A DNA stretch of 64,000 bases from Fusobacterium necrophorum subsp. necrophorum (GCF_004006635.1 NZ_CP034842.1:248001-312000), one strand, 5' to 3'. Numbered from the stretch's first letter, positions 27,287-38,753 are shown. Program-made: numbers and translations. Notes: generated by a model from the letters alone, not told the origin.

Positions 27287-27747
27287 TTCTCTACCTCCTC
27301 AGCCCGTATAAATTCTAAACATTCCAATGCATTTGCGGAACAAAAATTAATCTGATGCGTAGGATATTTGAACTTCGCCATCATCCAAAACTGCTCTCTT
27401 GTAATACTTCCTTCCACATAATCCGCTATAAAATTATAAATCTGGTCATTCGCCATAGCACCAATAACAATATCATAAGGATGCGGGTTCCCTTGTCGAC
27501 AATGAACAATAAAATCAAGCCACTCCTCTGTCATTTCAGAAAATTCCTTGATATTCAGCCCTTCTTTTATTCTAACAGTATAAACGGAGATTGTGGGAGT
27601 AGAATATCTCTTTGCCCACCTTTCCGCTTGTTCTCGAATAAGAGTGCAATAAAAACCTACCCCAAAATCTTTCGCATTTTTTCCCTTTAAGATTTTTGGC
27701 TCTTCTATAGAAGTATAACTTCCATGATATACTGTCATCTTTCCCAT
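27283..27747 (-). CDS. DUF3990-family ADP-ribosyltransferase-like toxin candidate
   Basis: The 154-residue protein begins with VYHGSYTSIEEPKI and GVGFYCTLIREQAERWA. These fit the His and Tyr motifs of ADP-ribosyltransferase folds assigned to DUF3990, followed by a conserved-looking YDIVIGAMANDQIY segment. Such proteins are thought to be toxins that modify targets with NAD, but the substrate is unknown. RBS AGGAGG supports the start at 27747. It overlaps its downstream partner gene by four bases, typical of a toxin-antitoxin operon, here with the toxin first. Confidence 0.7.
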   Translation of the reverse strand: MGKMTVYHGSYTSIEEPKILKGKNAKDFGVGFYCTLIREQAERWAKRYSTPTISVYTVRIKEGLNIKEFSEMTEEWLDFIVHCRQGNPHPYDIVIGAMANDQIYNFIADYVEGSITREQFWMMAKFKYPTHQINFCSANALECLEFIRAEEVEK

Positions 27748-27759
27748 TGAAACCTCCTA

Positions 27760-28506
27760 CTATCCCCATGTTTCTTTCAAGAGCTTTCCATTTCGATATT
27801 CCAGAGTGCTTTCCAAACTTCCATCTTCATTGTATTTTTTCCAAATACCGTCTTTTCGAAAATTCGTATATTTTCCCGTTTCTAATAAATTCCCATTTTC
27901 CCAATACAATTTCCAAATTCCTGTTCCGTTGTTAAAAATGCTTTTGTGAAGAATACTTCCATCCTTTGCAAAACATATGACCCCTGTAATTCTCCCTTTG
28001 TCATACATTACTTCCGCCTTGGGATTTCCATTTTCATAATAAGATAGCTGACTTCCATGCAATTTTCCAGCTTGATATTGTTCCAACAGAATTTGTGTCC
28101 CATTTTGAGAATACCAAGAACTTTCTCCATCTAATTTTCCATTTTTATATGTCTCCATGTATTGAATCCAATCTCCCATAAAAAGAGCAAATACTCCTGT
28201 GAATGCAGTATCTTCTCCTTGGCGGTAAACCACTCCATTTCGATTGTCTTGCTCGGAAATATCCACAAACTGAGAACTGTCTTTTTGGGAAATATTTTTA
28301 CTATGTTTCGGAGCTTCTGACATGATCGGAGTATTTTTCTTTTTCTCTGAAAGCTTGGAACTATTTTTTTCCATTTCGGAAGTTTTTTGAGCTTTCTCTC
28401 CTAGAATATTCCCAGATAATTCTGACAGAGGAGCGACCTCTCGAATTTCTCCAAACAAACAAAAGCTCATGATAAAAAATATTCCTATATATTGTTTCAT
28501 TTTCAT
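27760..28506 (-). CDS. Exported MORN-repeat (YwqK-like) protein
   Basis: The start is placed at 28506 because TAGGAGA stands six bases before it; the frame itself is open to 28560. The protein (248 residues) has a short signal peptide (MKMKQYIGIFFIMSFCLFG), a Ser/Lys/Glu-rich low-complexity stretch and then several repeats of the type GKLHGSQLSYYENGNPKAE and RKDGIWKKYNEDG, the MORN_2 pattern. Fusobacteria encode many such proteins; their role is unclear. It follows guaB by ten bases and may be co-transcribed. Confidence 0.8.
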   Translation of the reverse strand: MKMKQYIGIFFIMSFCLFGEIREVAPLSELSGNILGEKAQKTSEMEKNSSKLSEKKKNTPIMSEAPKHSKNISQKDSSQFVDISEQDNRNGVVYRQGEDTAFTGVFALFMGDWIQYMETYKNGKLDGESSWYSQNGTQILLEQYQAGKLHGSQLSYYENGNPKAEVMYDKGRITGVICFAKDGSILHKSIFNNGTGIWKLYWENGNLLETGKYTNFRKDGIWKKYNEDGSLESTLEYRNGKLLKETWG

Positions 28507-28516
28507 TTTGTTTCTC

Positions 28517-30813
<2,297 letters not shown>

Positions 30814-30988
30814 GTGTCTTTCCTTTCTCTCTTTTTTATTTTGTCTTATATTATAACATATCCCGTCAAATTTTGCCTAAACATATTTCTTTTCTCGCTT
30901 CTGAACTTTCTTTCCTCTCTATTTTAACATCCTTTCCTTAGAATTTCTAATATTATTTTCATTTTTCAACGGAGATACGAAAAATTAC

Positions 30989-31017
30989 TTGTTTTTTATA
31001 AACTAGTATAGTATAAT
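30989..31017 (+). promoter_or_regulatory. Promoter of the cold-shock gene
   Basis: TTGTTT (30989-30994), a 17-base spacer and TATAAT (31012-31017). It lies about 44 bases before the start codon. The rest of the 247-base gap to the mscS-type gene shows no gene. Confidence 0.75.
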
Positions 31018-31060
31018 GGGTATTATTGTTTATTTTTTAAATTTTTTGGAGGTTTTTAAA

Positions 31061-31264
31061 ATGCTAAAAGGTACAGTGAAATGGTTTAATAACGAAAAAG
31101 GATTTGGATTTATTACCGGAGAAGATATGGTGGATTATTTTGTACATTTTTCAGGAATCGCTGGAGAAGGATTCAAAAGTTTAGAAGAAGGGGAAGCTGT
31201 TACCTTTGAAGTCAGTGAAGGAAAAAAAGGTCCTATGGCAACGGAAGTTACCAAAGTAAAATAA
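31061..31264 (+). CDS. Cold-shock protein (CspA family)
   Basis: The 67-residue cold-shock domain has RNP1-like [10 protein letters not shown] and RNP2-like [10 protein letters not shown]. It binds single-stranded RNA/DNA and prevents secondary structure. The start is at 31061, where TTGGAGG lies nine bases upstream, and this gives the typical length; the frame extends farther upstream without support. It is a single gene with its own promoter and terminator. The Tyr in VDYFVHF replaces the usual Val/Ile. Confidence 0.96.
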   Translation: MLKGTVKWFNNEKGFGFITGEDMVDYFVHFSGIAGEGFKSLEEGEAVTFEVSEGKKGPMATEVTKVK

Positions 31265-31277
31265 AACACAAAATTTC

Positions 31278-31307
31278 AGGCAGCTTCTTGTGGAACTGCC
31301 TTTTTTT
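31278..31307 (+). terminator. Terminator of the cold-shock gene
   Basis: AGGCAG (31278-31283) pairs with CTGCCT (31296-31301), followed by a T-run. Confidence 0.85.
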
Positions 31308-31365
31308 ATGAATTCTATTAGAAGACTCACGACTTTAATCGTAAGAACTTCAGAAGGAGAAAGCT

Positions 31366-31878
31366 ATGAAAAAAAGAATTGTTCACTTAGGAGATAGCAT
31401 TGTTGCTTGGAATCAAAATAGTCCTTATCAAATATTTGCCATTCCTGGGCACACCAGCTTAGACATGTATTGGACTCTCCAAAACTATCCGGACCTTTCC
31501 GGGGAGCTTGTCATTTTTTCCTTAGGAGTCAATGATATTGTGTATCATTACCCGAAAGAGAAAAGTTTTGAAACCATACAAATTCTGCTCCAAATTTTAA
31601 AAAAACGTTTTCATCACATTTTGATCACTTCTTTGCTTCCCACGGACTCGATTGTTGAAAACGCCTCCATTCAAGAGTATAATCTCTTCCTAAAAAAACA
31701 AGGCTTTCCTTTTTTAGATATGTATTCCCACTTTTTGGATGAAAAAAAAGAAAGAATTGCTCCACAATATACCACGGATGGAACGCATCTTTCTCATACC
31801 GGCTATGCCAGATTTAATTTTTGGATAAATAAGTATGTAACCAATCTTTTCCCTCTACGATACGAGCCACTAACATAG
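31366..31878 (+). CDS. SGNH/GDSL-family hydrolase
   Basis: The 170-residue protein shows the SGNH blocks. HLGDSIVAW contains the nucleophile Ser, GHTS matches block II, SLGVNDIVY block III, and DGTHLSHTGY contains the Asp and His of the catalytic set. It should be an esterase or lipase acting on acyl or acetyl esters; there is no signal peptide, so it is probably cytoplasmic. AGAAGGAGA precedes the ATG. Its 3' end overlaps the convergent symporter gene by 65 bases. Confidence 0.93.
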   Translation: MKKRIVHLGDSIVAWNQNSPYQIFAIPGHTSLDMYWTLQNYPDLSGELVIFSLGVNDIVYHYPKEKSFETIQILLQILKKRFHHILITSLLPTDSIVENASIQEYNLFLKKQGFPFLDMYSHFLDEKKERIAPQYTTDGTHLSHTGYARFNFWINKYVTNLFPLRYEPLT

Positions 31879-33064
31879 AGGCAATGGTGTCCCCTGAAGC
31901 ATTCAATGCTGTAGCCGGAGGGTCCACTAAAAATCCTATCGTAGCAATCAAAGGAAAGGCTTCCGGAGGAAATCCGAACAAAGAAACAATCAGCATTTCT
32001 CCTACCAAGCCCCCTCCCGGAGCTCCTGATAAAACAAAGGCGGCTAAAATAGAAACCACGACAGATAGAAAATAGGTTTCTATTCCTGTAAATGGCGTTT
32101 GAAAGATTCCAAAAAGAAAACTGATTTTTACAATCGAAGACAATACGGAGCCATCCATATGCATGGTTGCCCCCATTGGTAACACTAAATCGGAAATATC
32201 TTTAGGAACTCCTATTTTCTTACAAGTTTCCATATTTACCGGCAGGGTTGCCATAGAACTCTGTGTGGCAAAGGCAGTAATTGCGGGGCTATAAATATAT
32301 CGAAACATCTGTCGAAGTCCCTCTCTTCCGCCCGCTAAAAAAGCATAGCATGGGAAAGCGGTAAAGAAATAAAGAACACAAAGAGGATAATAAATCAATA
32401 AAATTCTCCCATAATCTCCGATTAAATTAGGCCCAAATTCTCCAATCAAACTTGCAAAATAAGCTCCCAACCCAATCGGAGCATACCACATAATGACATT
32501 GATTAACTTCATCATAATATCATTTAAATGATTCAAAATCTTTCCAACAGGACTTTCTTGTCCTCCACAGTGACTGACACAAAAACCAAACAAAGTTGCA
32601 AAAATAATCAGAGGCAACATATTTCTCCGACTTAATAAATTTACAAAATCAGGAACTGTGAAAGAAGATACCAACAAATCAGCCGCTGACTTTGCCTCTT
32701 CTATCGCAGTACTTTGCAATGCAATTTTGGTCCCAACAGCAGGTGGAAACAATTTTACAGCAATAAAGACATACACAGAAGCAATCAAACCAGTTCCAAT
32801 GAAGGTAAAAAGTGTGGAAAGTAATATTTTTCTCAACCTGCTCATATTTGCCATATTCCCTACTGCTGTAGCAATCGAGACAAAAACCATGGGAACAACT
32901 GCTGTGAACATTAAGTTTAGAAAAATATCTCCCAAAGGCTTCAATACCTTAGATTTTTCCGGAAAAAATATCCCAAATAAACTTCCTAAAATAATTCCTA
33001 ATAATAAAATCATAGGAAAACTTAATCTTATTTTCTTATTCTCTGCTGCTATCTTTTTTGTCAT
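31814..33064 (-). CDS. Dicarboxylate/amino acid:cation symporter (DAACS family)
   Basis: The 416-residue membrane protein has about eight membrane helices and the two re-entrant hairpins of the glutamate-transporter fold: ATQSSMATLPVNMETC, LPMGATMHMDGSVL, LSGAPGGGLVGEM and NASGDTIASMLVARI. It imports dicarboxylates or amino acids such as glutamate, aspartate or serine with sodium or protons. The frame is open to 33157, but AAGGAG supports the start at 33064. It follows folA by 13 bases and ends over the convergent hydrolase gene. Substrate not assigned. Confidence 0.95.
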   Translation of the reverse strand: MTKKIAAENKKIRLSFPMILLLGIILGSLFGIFFPEKSKVLKPLGDIFLNLMFTAVVPMVFVSIATAVGNMANMSRLRKILLSTLFTFIGTGLIASVYVFIAVKLFPPAVGTKIALQSTAIEEAKSAADLLVSSFTVPDFVNLLSRRNMLPLIIFATLFGFCVSHCGGQESPVGKILNHLNDIMMKLINVIMWYAPIGLGAYFASLIGEFGPNLIGDYGRILLIYYPLCVLYFFTAFPCYAFLAGGREGLRQMFRYIYSPAITAFATQSSMATLPVNMETCKKIGVPKDISDLVLPMGATMHMDGSVLSSIVKISFLFGIFQTPFTGIETYFLSVVVSILAAFVLSGAPGGGLVGEMLIVSLFGFPPEAFPLIATIGFLVDPPATALNASGDTIASMLVARIVEGKDWLHTYLSKN

Positions 33065-33077
33065 CTTTTCTATCTCC

Positions 33078-33578
33078 TTATTTCTTCTTAAAATTCTTTC
33101 TTTTTTCATAGATATAGGCAATAAAATCTTCATATTCCGTCTCTTTGACAACCTCATATCCCAATTCCTCCAAGTTTGGAAAATACAAAGGATTTTTTGC
33201 TTCCCCTACTGCGACATGAGCTTTTAATTTAGATAGATATACCTGTGCAATCGGATAATGCTCCAAATAATATTGATAAATCGTAGCTCCCCCACATAAA
33301 AATACATCTTTTTCCGGATACTGCTTTAAAATCTCGTCAATATTACTGTCCATAGTCAAAACAAGGACTTCTCTTGTTTTTTTCATCCAATCAATTGGGA
33401 CAAACTTTGCTGTATTTTCACCAAATAAAGTTACCTGTCCTGTGGTGATTGACTTATAATATAGCAATTCTTCTTTGGAATGCCAAAGCAAGCCGTTTCC
33501 GCTTGGAACTTTGTCTCCGATAATATTATTTTCTCCAACACAAACAATCATTTTCAATCTTTCATACTTTTTTTGCAT
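33078..33578 (-). CDS. folA: Dihydrofolate reductase (divergent)
   Basis: The 166-residue protein reduces dihydrofolate with NADPH. It has the DHFR outline: MIVCVGENNIIG at the start, NGLLWHSKEEL in the substrate region (the expected acidic residue is Glu), VFLCGGATIYQYYL in the cofactor region. It is divergent: GENTAKF replaces the usual GRKTF motif. GAGGGGAAC precedes the ATG. thyA is not adjacent. Confidence 0.85.
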   Translation of the reverse strand: MQKKYERLKMIVCVGENNIIGDKVPSGNGLLWHSKEELLYYKSITTGQVTLFGENTAKFVPIDWMKKTREVLVLTMDSNIDEILKQYPEKDVFLCGGATIYQYYLEHYPIAQVYLSKLKAHVAVGEAKNPLYFPNLEELGYEVVKETEYEDFIAYIYEKRKNFKKK

Positions 33579-33646
33579 AAGTTCCCCTCGCCTTTTTATT
33601 TAAAAAATTTATGTTATGATAGCTCTTTTTTCTATCTTTAAAACAA

Positions 33647-33673
33647 AATCAGCTCCTAGACTAGGAGCTGATT
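33647..33673 (-). terminator. Strong hairpin after the 33692 gene
   Basis: AATCAGCTCCTAG and its exact complement form a 13 bp stem, followed on the minus strand by TTTTGTTTT. It closes the transcript of the frameshifted dUTPase-fold gene. Confidence 0.85.
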
Positions 33674-33691
33674 CTAAGTCTTTTTACACAT

Positions 33692-34476
33692 TTATAAAGA
33701 AATATAAAAATTATTATTAAAATAGAATATGAATACTATTCCAAGAAAAGCAATCAAAAAAGAAATGTATGTTTGCATTTTTTTATTTGTAAAAACAAAC
33801 ATGGAAGAAATTCCAAAAAGTGCTGCAATCATAGTAATGGTTGAAACCGTAACCAATAACATATCAAAGCCATGAATAGAATGAGAAAACAGAGTCATTA
33901 CAAAAGAAATAATTGCTGTAAATACTCCCATCAAAGCTATGATAACAGTGTATATTCTGCTCTCTAAATCTTTTAAATCGGTATATTTCTTTTCTATTTT
34001 TTTACTTTTGTATTCTCTATCATAACTAGATAACCCCATAAAAGAAAATTCCTTTGTAAAAGCTCCTTCATATCCTTTTTCTACTTGGTTGATTCTTTCA
34101 AACATAATTTGAGCTATCTTATCTTTCTTTGATAATGTAATTTCATCAGAAGAAATATTCTTTATTCTCAAAAAAATTCGTGTATAATGCCCGGGTTGAT
34201 AGATGGGGGCAACAACTTCCAAACCTTGTCGAATTCTCGAATTTTTTTCTGTTACTATTCCAATTAAATCGAAAGGTAATTTTATAATTTCAGTTACTCC
34301 AATAAAAATAATATCTTCCGGTTGCAGCTGAATAGAATCGAGCTCTACCTCTTTTCCTCCCTGATAAAAAGAATCAATCGACAAATCATAAGAAACTACT
34401 CCAAGATGGCTTAAATATTAACGAAATTATCCAAGGATTCTTGTAATTTTTTTATTTCATGCCCATTTAGTTTCAT
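33692..34476 (-). pseudogene. Frameshifted dUTPase/dCTP-deaminase-fold protein fused to membrane helices
   Basis: A start at 34476 with an AGGGGAGA site opens a frame (MKLNGHEIKKLQESLDNFVN) that stops at 34411. The neighbouring frame continues with YLSHLGVVSYDLSIDSFYQG and a trimeric dUTPase-fold segment (VTEKNSRIRQGLEV, PGHYTRIFLRIKNIS, KIAQIMFERI), then three or four membrane helices from about residue 165. One lost base, or a programmed -1 shift, would join the two parts. The continuing part alone is 230 codons and would need a TTG start. The function of such membrane-fused dUTPase-like proteins is not known to me. Confidence 0.75.
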
Positions 34477-34640
34477 CTAATTGTCTCCCCTTTCCTTTTT
34501 CTTTAAATAATAGTCTCTTTTTCCATAAAAGTCAATATTTTTCTTCTTTAAAAGAATTTAGATGACACATAACATAGATGAAAAATATTTTTTCTCAATA
34601 CTTCTTGGAAAATTTTAACTACAACATTTTTTATCTTATT
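34477..34640. other. Intergenic region without detectable gene
   Basis: AT-rich spacer before the rplQ terminator element. No reading frame or clear structure was seen. Confidence 0.5.
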
Positions 34641-34736
34641 AGAAAAAAGGATTTCAGAAATTTTATTTCTAAAATTCCTAAAATCCCTTTGAAAACTTCA
34701 TTCCTTTTCTTCATCAACATCCTTTGATAAAGAGTT
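34641..34736 (-). repeat. Dispersed 3' terminator element, copy 3
   Basis: Follows rplQ by about 27 bases. On the minus strand, CTTTATCAAAGGATGTTGAT leads through AAAGGGATTTTAGGAATTTT to a hairpin and CCTTTTTTC. It probably ends the alpha operon transcript. Confidence 0.8.
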
Positions 34737-34762
34737 CTTAAGTTCTGTTGTTCTTCCCTCGA

Positions 34763-35113
34763 TTATACCAATTCAATAATCGCCATTTCTGCTGAGTCAC
34801 CTTTTCGAACAGATGTTTTGATGATTCTAGTATACCCACCATTTCTATCAGCATATTTTGGAGCAAGTTCATTGAATAATTTTGCAACAGCTTCTTCACT
34901 TCTTAAGAAAGCAAAAGCATTTCTTCTAGAAGCTAAAGTTCCCTTTTTCCCGCAAGTAATCATTCTTTCAGCGAATTTTCTTAATTCTTTTGCTCTTGTT
35001 ACCGTTGTTTCAATTCGTTCAGAAGTTAACAAAGAAATAGTCATATTCTTCATCATAGCTTTTCTGTGATCAGCTCTTCTTCCCAATTTTCTATATGATT
35101 TATTGTGATTCAT
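34763..35113 (-). CDS. rplQ: 50S ribosomal protein L17
   Basis: The 116-residue protein has the L17 start [20 protein letters not shown] and ends with [14 protein letters not shown]. It lies near the peptide exit of the large subunit. Last gene of the alpha operon, 22 bases after rpoA, followed by terminator element copy 3. Confidence 0.99.
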   Translation of the reverse strand: MNHNKSYRKLGRRADHRKAMMKNMTISLLTSERIETTVTRAKELRKFAERMITCGKKGTLASRRNAFAFLRSEEAVAKLFNELAPKYADRNGGYTRIIKTSVRKGDSAEMAIIELV

Positions 35114-35135
35114 TTCTGAAACTATCCTCCTTTTA

Positions 35136-36116
35136 CTATAATTCTGTAGATCCGTTTTGAGCTAAATCATAACCTAACTCTTTCATTTTTTCCAAGATTT
35201 CATCTAAGGATTTTCTTCCTAAATTCTTAATCTTTAGTAATTCATTCATAGAAAGTTTTGATAATTGTCCTACTTCTTCAATTCCCGCTTTCTTCAAACA
35301 GTTAAAAGAACGAACTGTTAAATCTAACTCCTCAATTTTGATATTTAGATTGATATCATCTTTCATCGAAGAAGACTGATTTTCGATTTCTTCTTCCACT
35401 TCTAGTCTTAGATTTTCCATTTTATTTCCAAGTTCTAAGAACGGATCTAAATGTAATTTTAATAATTCGACTGCATAAGAAAGAGCATCTCGAATTTCAA
35501 TACTTCCATCTGTTTCCACAAACAAAGTCAATTTATCAAAGTCTGTCATTCTTCCAACCATGGTATCTTGAATCTCATAAGAAACTTTCCGAATTGGTGT
35601 ATAAATTGCATCGATAGCAATAAAATCCACTACCCAACCATCTCTTTCAATTTCTTCTGATACTACAAATCCTTCTCCTGTCCCTACTAGAAATTCAATA
35701 TCTAGACTTCTATCTGTCGTAATCGTACAAATTTTTTGTTCCGGATTTATAATTTCAAGTCCAATATCAGGAATAATATCTGCTGCTGTTACCACTTTTG
35801 GTCCTTTGACAGAAAGAGTCATTTTTCTTTCTCCAGCAGTTTCTGATTTCACTACGATTTCTTTTACGTTCAAAATTATTTCAGTTACAGCTTCTTTTAC
35901 TCCATCCATAACAGAAAACTCGCTTAAAACACCTTCAATTCGGATTCCTTTAATCGCAGCTCCCGGAATAGAAGAAAGCAAAACTCGTCGTAATGCATTC
36001 CCCAAGGTATGTCCGTAACCTCGATACAAAGGTTCTACTATAAATTGTCCTTTAAAAGCGCTTTCTCTTACTTCCGTAATGTGAATACCTCTTGCATGTT
36101 TTTCAATTTTTAACAT
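35136..36116 (-). CDS. rpoA: RNA polymerase alpha subunit
   Basis: The 326-residue protein has the N-terminal assembly domain ([30 protein letters not shown]) and the C-terminal DNA-binding domain ([30 protein letters not shown]) joined by an acidic linker. Alpha nucleates core polymerase assembly and contacts UP elements and activators. It lies between rpsD and rplQ as usual. Confidence 0.99.
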   Translation of the reverse strand: MLKIEKHARGIHITEVRESAFKGQFIVEPLYRGYGHTLGNALRRVLLSSIPGAAIKGIRIEGVLSEFSVMDGVKEAVTEIILNVKEIVVKSETAGERKMTLSVKGPKVVTAADIIPDIGLEIINPEQKICTITTDRSLDIEFLVGTGEGFVVSEEIERDGWVVDFIAIDAIYTPIRKVSYEIQDTMVGRMTDFDKLTLFVETDGSIEIRDALSYAVELLKLHLDPFLELGNKMENLRLEVEEEIENQSSSMKDDINLNIKIEELDLTVRSFNCLKKAGIEEVGQLSKLSMNELLKIKNLGRKSLDEILEKMKELGYDLAQNGSTEL

Positions 36117-36143
36117 TTAATCAACTCCTATTGCAAGGATTTA

Positions 36144-36731
36144 CTATCTAGAATAAAATTCAACGATCAATGATTCGTTTAAGTCGAAATCTAAGTCATC
36201 CTTTGTTGGGTTTTGTAATACTTTTCCAGCGAATGCAGCCTTATCCAATTGTAGCCATGCTGGAGCATTTGCAGTATCCACTGCGGATTTAATGATGTCT
36301 AGGTTCTTAGAGTTTTCAACAACAGCAATCACATCTCCTACTTTCACTCTATAAGAAGCAATGTTTACTCTTCTTCCATTTACCGTCACATGTCCGTGAG
36401 ATACGATTTGTCTTGCTTGTCTTCTAGTTTTCGCAAACCCTAATCGATATACTACATTTTCCAATCTTCTTTCTAAGTATTCAATTAAAGTTAACCCTGT
36501 AACTCCTAATTTTCTAGCTGCTTCATCATATAATTTTCGGAATTGTTTTTCCATTACGTTATATATAAATTTTGCTTTTTGTTTTTCTCTTAATTGAATC
36601 GCATATTCTGTTGGTTTTCTATTTGCATTTGGTCTTAAACTTCTGTTTGAAGATTTATTAACTCCTAGAATCACTGGATCGATTCCTAAGTTTCTACATT
36701 TCTTCAAAACAGGTTGTCTATTTCTTGCCAT
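36144..36731 (-). CDS. rpsD: 30S ribosomal protein S4
   Basis: The 195-residue protein has a short N-terminal part without the zinc cysteines (only one Cys at 12) and the S4 domain (LIEYLERRLENVVYRLGFAKT, SHGHVTVNGRRVNI). It starts 30S assembly on 16S rRNA. In other bacteria S4 also regulates this or its own operon by binding a leader RNA. Confidence 0.99.
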   Translation of the reverse strand: MARNRQPVLKKCRNLGIDPVILGVNKSSNRSLRPNANRKPTEYAIQLREKQKAKFIYNVMEKQFRKLYDEAARKLGVTGLTLIEYLERRLENVVYRLGFAKTRRQARQIVSHGHVTVNGRRVNIASYRVKVGDVIAVVENSKNLDIIKSAVDTANAPAWLQLDKAAFAGKVLQNPTKDDLDFDLNESLIVEFYSR

Positions 36732-36780
36732 TCTTAAATATTCCTCCTTCGTTTTCAGTTTCTAATATCTTCTCGCTTAA

Positions 36781-37170
36781 CTACACTCTTCTTCTTTTTG
36801 GTGGTCGACATCCATTGTGTGGAATCGGAGTGACGTCAGTAATTTTTGTTACTTCCAATCCAGCTGCTTGTAAGGATCGAATACAAGCTTCTCTTCCTGA
36901 ACCAGGTCCTTTTACTCGTACTTCTACTTTCTTCATTCCGTTTTCCATAGCAACTCCTGCTGCTTGTTCTGCTGCAATTTGAGCTGCAAATGGAGTTCCT
37001 TTTTTGGTGCCTTTGAATCCAGAAGTTCCTCCTGATCTCCAACTGATAACTTTTCCTTCAGTATCAGTGATTGCCACGATGGTATTATTAAAAGTTGAAT
37101 GTATATGAGCTACTCCGTTAGGAATATTCTTACTTTTCTTTTTTACTTTAGCTACTGTTTTTTTAGCCAA
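36781..37170 (-). CDS. rpsK: 30S ribosomal protein S11
   Basis: The 129-residue protein contains [18 protein letters not shown] and ends [18 protein letters not shown], both characteristic of S11. It forms part of the platform near the mRNA exit. Confidence 0.99.
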   Translation of the reverse strand: MAKKTVAKVKKKSKNIPNGVAHIHSTFNNTIVAITDTEGKVISWRSGGTSGFKGTKKGTPFAAQIAAEQAAGVAMENGMKKVEVRVKGPGSGREACIRSLQAAGLEVTKITDVTPIPHNGCRPPKRRRV

Positions 37171-37201
37171 CTTAAGCTACCTCCCTTTTTCTAAAATTCG
37201 A

Positions 37202-37558
37202 TTACTTTCTAATAGGTTTTTTAGGTCCTTTTACTGTTCTTGCATTTGTTTTAGAACTTTGACCTCTTACTGGTAGATTCATCTTATGTCGTAATCCTCT
37301 ATAACATTTGATATCCATTAGTCGCTTGATTGATAATCTTACTTCTTTTCTTAAATCCCCTTCAACCTTAATTCCATTGATAATTTCTCGGATTTTATTA
37401 ATTTCATCGTCTGTTAAATCCTTAACTCTAGTGTCAAAATTTACACCAGCTTCTTTCAATACTTTTTGTGAAGTTGGTCTTCCGATTCCATAAATGTAAG
37501 TCAAAGCGATTTCAACTCTCTTGTTTCTTGGGATATCCACTCCTGCTACTCTAGCCAA
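37202..37558 (-). CDS. rpsM: 30S ribosomal protein S13
   Basis: The protein ([20 protein letters not shown] and onward, ending GPKKPIRK) contacts the 30S head and tRNAs. The start is a TTG at 37558, with GAGGAGG eight to ten bases upstream; the frame continues upstream to 37696 but the extra 46 codons match nothing in S13. A 191-base gap separates it from rpmJ. Confidence 0.97.
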   Translation of the reverse strand: MARVAGVDIPRNKRVEIALTYIYGIGRPTSQKVLKEAGVNFDTRVKDLTDDEINKIREIINGIKVEGDLRKEVRLSIKRLMDIKCYRGLRHKMNLPVRGQSSKTNARTVKGPKKPIRK

Positions 37559-37749
37559 AATTATTCCTCCTCTTTTCCAAATTTTGTTTTTTATATTTCG
37601 TCGACAACGCAGTCGGCTAAATACTTTCCTCGATATGTCCCATTCTGCGATTATGGGGATGGCTCTACAGCTCACCATATCTTTACAGTACTCCACAATC
37701 TTAATCCTCTAAAATTTTAAGTACTTTTTGAAACCTCTTCCTTAAAAGA
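37559..37749 (-). promoter_or_regulatory. Candidate leader RNA between rpmJ and rpsM
   Basis: This 191-base gap is long for this operon. It contains small inverted repeats such as CGAC-TGCGTT-GTCG close to the rpsM start, and is more GC-rich than the surrounding spacers. A binding site for a ribosomal protein (S4 controls alpha operons in several bacteria) is possible. No known leader consensus was recognised. Confidence 0.35.
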
Positions 37750-37863
37750 CTATCCTTGCACTTGTTTATGCTTAGGATTTTCACAGATTACTCTGATTTT
37801 TCCATGTCTTTTGATCACTTTACACTTGTCACAAATAGGTTTTACCGATACTCTTACTTTCAT
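37750..37863 (-). CDS. rpmJ: 50S ribosomal protein L36
   Basis: The 37-residue protein begins [20 protein letters not shown] and has the zinc ribbon Cys11, Cys14, Cys27 and His32. AGGAGGT precedes the ATG. It lies between infA and rpsM, as in most bacteria. Confidence 0.98.
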   Translation of the reverse strand: MKVRVSVKPICDKCKVIKRHGKIRVICENPKHKQVQG

Positions 37864-37890
37864 TTCTACACATACCTCCTTTCGTGATAC

Positions 37891-38112
37891 TTAGTTTTTC
37901 TTTCTATACACAATTCTACCCCTTGACAAGTCATAAGGAGAGATTTGTACTGTTACTCCATCTCCGGGTAAGATTTTAATATAATTCATTCTCATCTTTC
38001 CGGAAATGTGGCCTAAAATAGTATGTCCATTCTCTAATTCAACTTTAAACATCGCATTAGGAAGGGCCTCTAAAATAGTACCTTCTAATTCGATAACATC
38101 TTTTTTTGACAT
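37891..38112 (-). CDS. infA: Translation initiation factor IF-1
   Basis: The 73-residue S1-like OB-fold protein ([38 protein letters not shown]) occupies the A site during initiation. The start is placed at 38112, where TAGGAGG lies upstream; the frame itself extends nine codons more. First gene of the infA-rpmJ-rpsM group, with its own promoter after the fadA terminator. Confidence 0.98.
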   Translation of the reverse strand: MSKKDVIELEGTILEALPNAMFKVELENGHTILGHISGKMRMNYIKILPGDGVTVQISPYDLSRGRIVYRKKN

Positions 38113-38144
38113 TTTACCTCCTATCGAACAGAAATTCACAAATT

Positions 38145-38153
38145 ATTATATCA
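38145..38153 (-). promoter_or_regulatory. Extended -10 promoter of infA and the alpha operon
   Basis: On the minus strand TGATATAAT forms an extended -10 box about 33 bases before the infA start; the -35 region is weak. It provides the promoter needed because the adhesin island separates infA from map. Confidence 0.55.
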
Positions 38154-38200
38154 CACAAGTCCAAAAAAATCTATAAAAAATTTCTTATGACAGAACCATT

Positions 38201-38246
38201 AAAAAAAGGGGAATAATTCGAAAATAATTTTCAAAAAATGTCCCCT
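38201..38246 (-). terminator. Terminator of fadA
   Basis: On the minus strand GGGGA and TCCCC enclose an inner GAAAAT/ATTTTC pairing, followed by TTTTTTT. It isolates fadA from infA. Confidence 0.7.
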
Positions 38247-38333
38247 AATTTTAAATAATAATTCTCTTTTCATTATTAATTATTAACAAAACAGAATCAT
38301 TATATCGTGATAAAAGATATTTTCAATCTTATC

Positions 38334-38717
38334 TTAGTTTCCTGATCTTAAAGCTTCTATTTTTTGGAAATCAGCAATTACAGCTTTTTGTTGTTCCATT
38401 TCTTCGTTTAATTTTTTCAAAGCTTTTTCATATTTCCCAGCTAATTCTTCATATTGATTTTTGTAAAATCTTGTATTTGCTTCTGTACTTAATCTTTCTA
38501 CTCTAGCAGATAGTTCATTATAAACTCTTTCATTTTGTGCTAAAGCTTCGCTAGCTGATACAGCTTGAGCCTTTTCTTCGTTAAATCTAGCTTCTTCTTG
38601 AGCTGCTAAATTTTGAAATTCAGCCTCTAAAGCTTCTAGTTCCCCAAATAACTCATTTGACGCAAATGCAGTTGCCGATAAAAGTAAAGTTGCCATCAAT
38701 AAATACTTTTTCATCAT
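38334..38717 (-). CDS. fadA: FadA adhesin (close homologue)
   Basis: The 127-residue protein matches classical F. nucleatum FadA along its whole length as I remember it. Shared traits are a signal peptide ending AFA, NLAAQEEARFNEEKAQA, ALAQNERVYNELSAR, EANTRFYKNQYEELAGKYE and EMEQQKAVIADFQKIEALR. FadA is secreted, forms filaments of helical hairpins and in F. nucleatum binds cadherins on host cells. GGAGGG and a strong promoter precede it and a terminator follows. It is a stand-alone gene next to giant autotransporter C. Confidence 0.93.
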   Translation of the reverse strand: MMKKYLLMATLLLSATAFASNELFGELEALEAEFQNLAAQEEARFNEEKAQAVSASEALAQNERVYNELSARVERLSTEANTRFYKNQYEELAGKYEKALKKLNEEMEQQKAVIADFQKIEALRSGN

Positions 38718-38753
38718 TTTCCCTCCAAATTAAATTTTTTAAGTCTTTCTCTT

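Noticed and set aside
37559..37696. 46-codon N-terminal extension of S13
   Set aside because: It does not fit any S13 and a strong RBS stands before the TTG at 37558.
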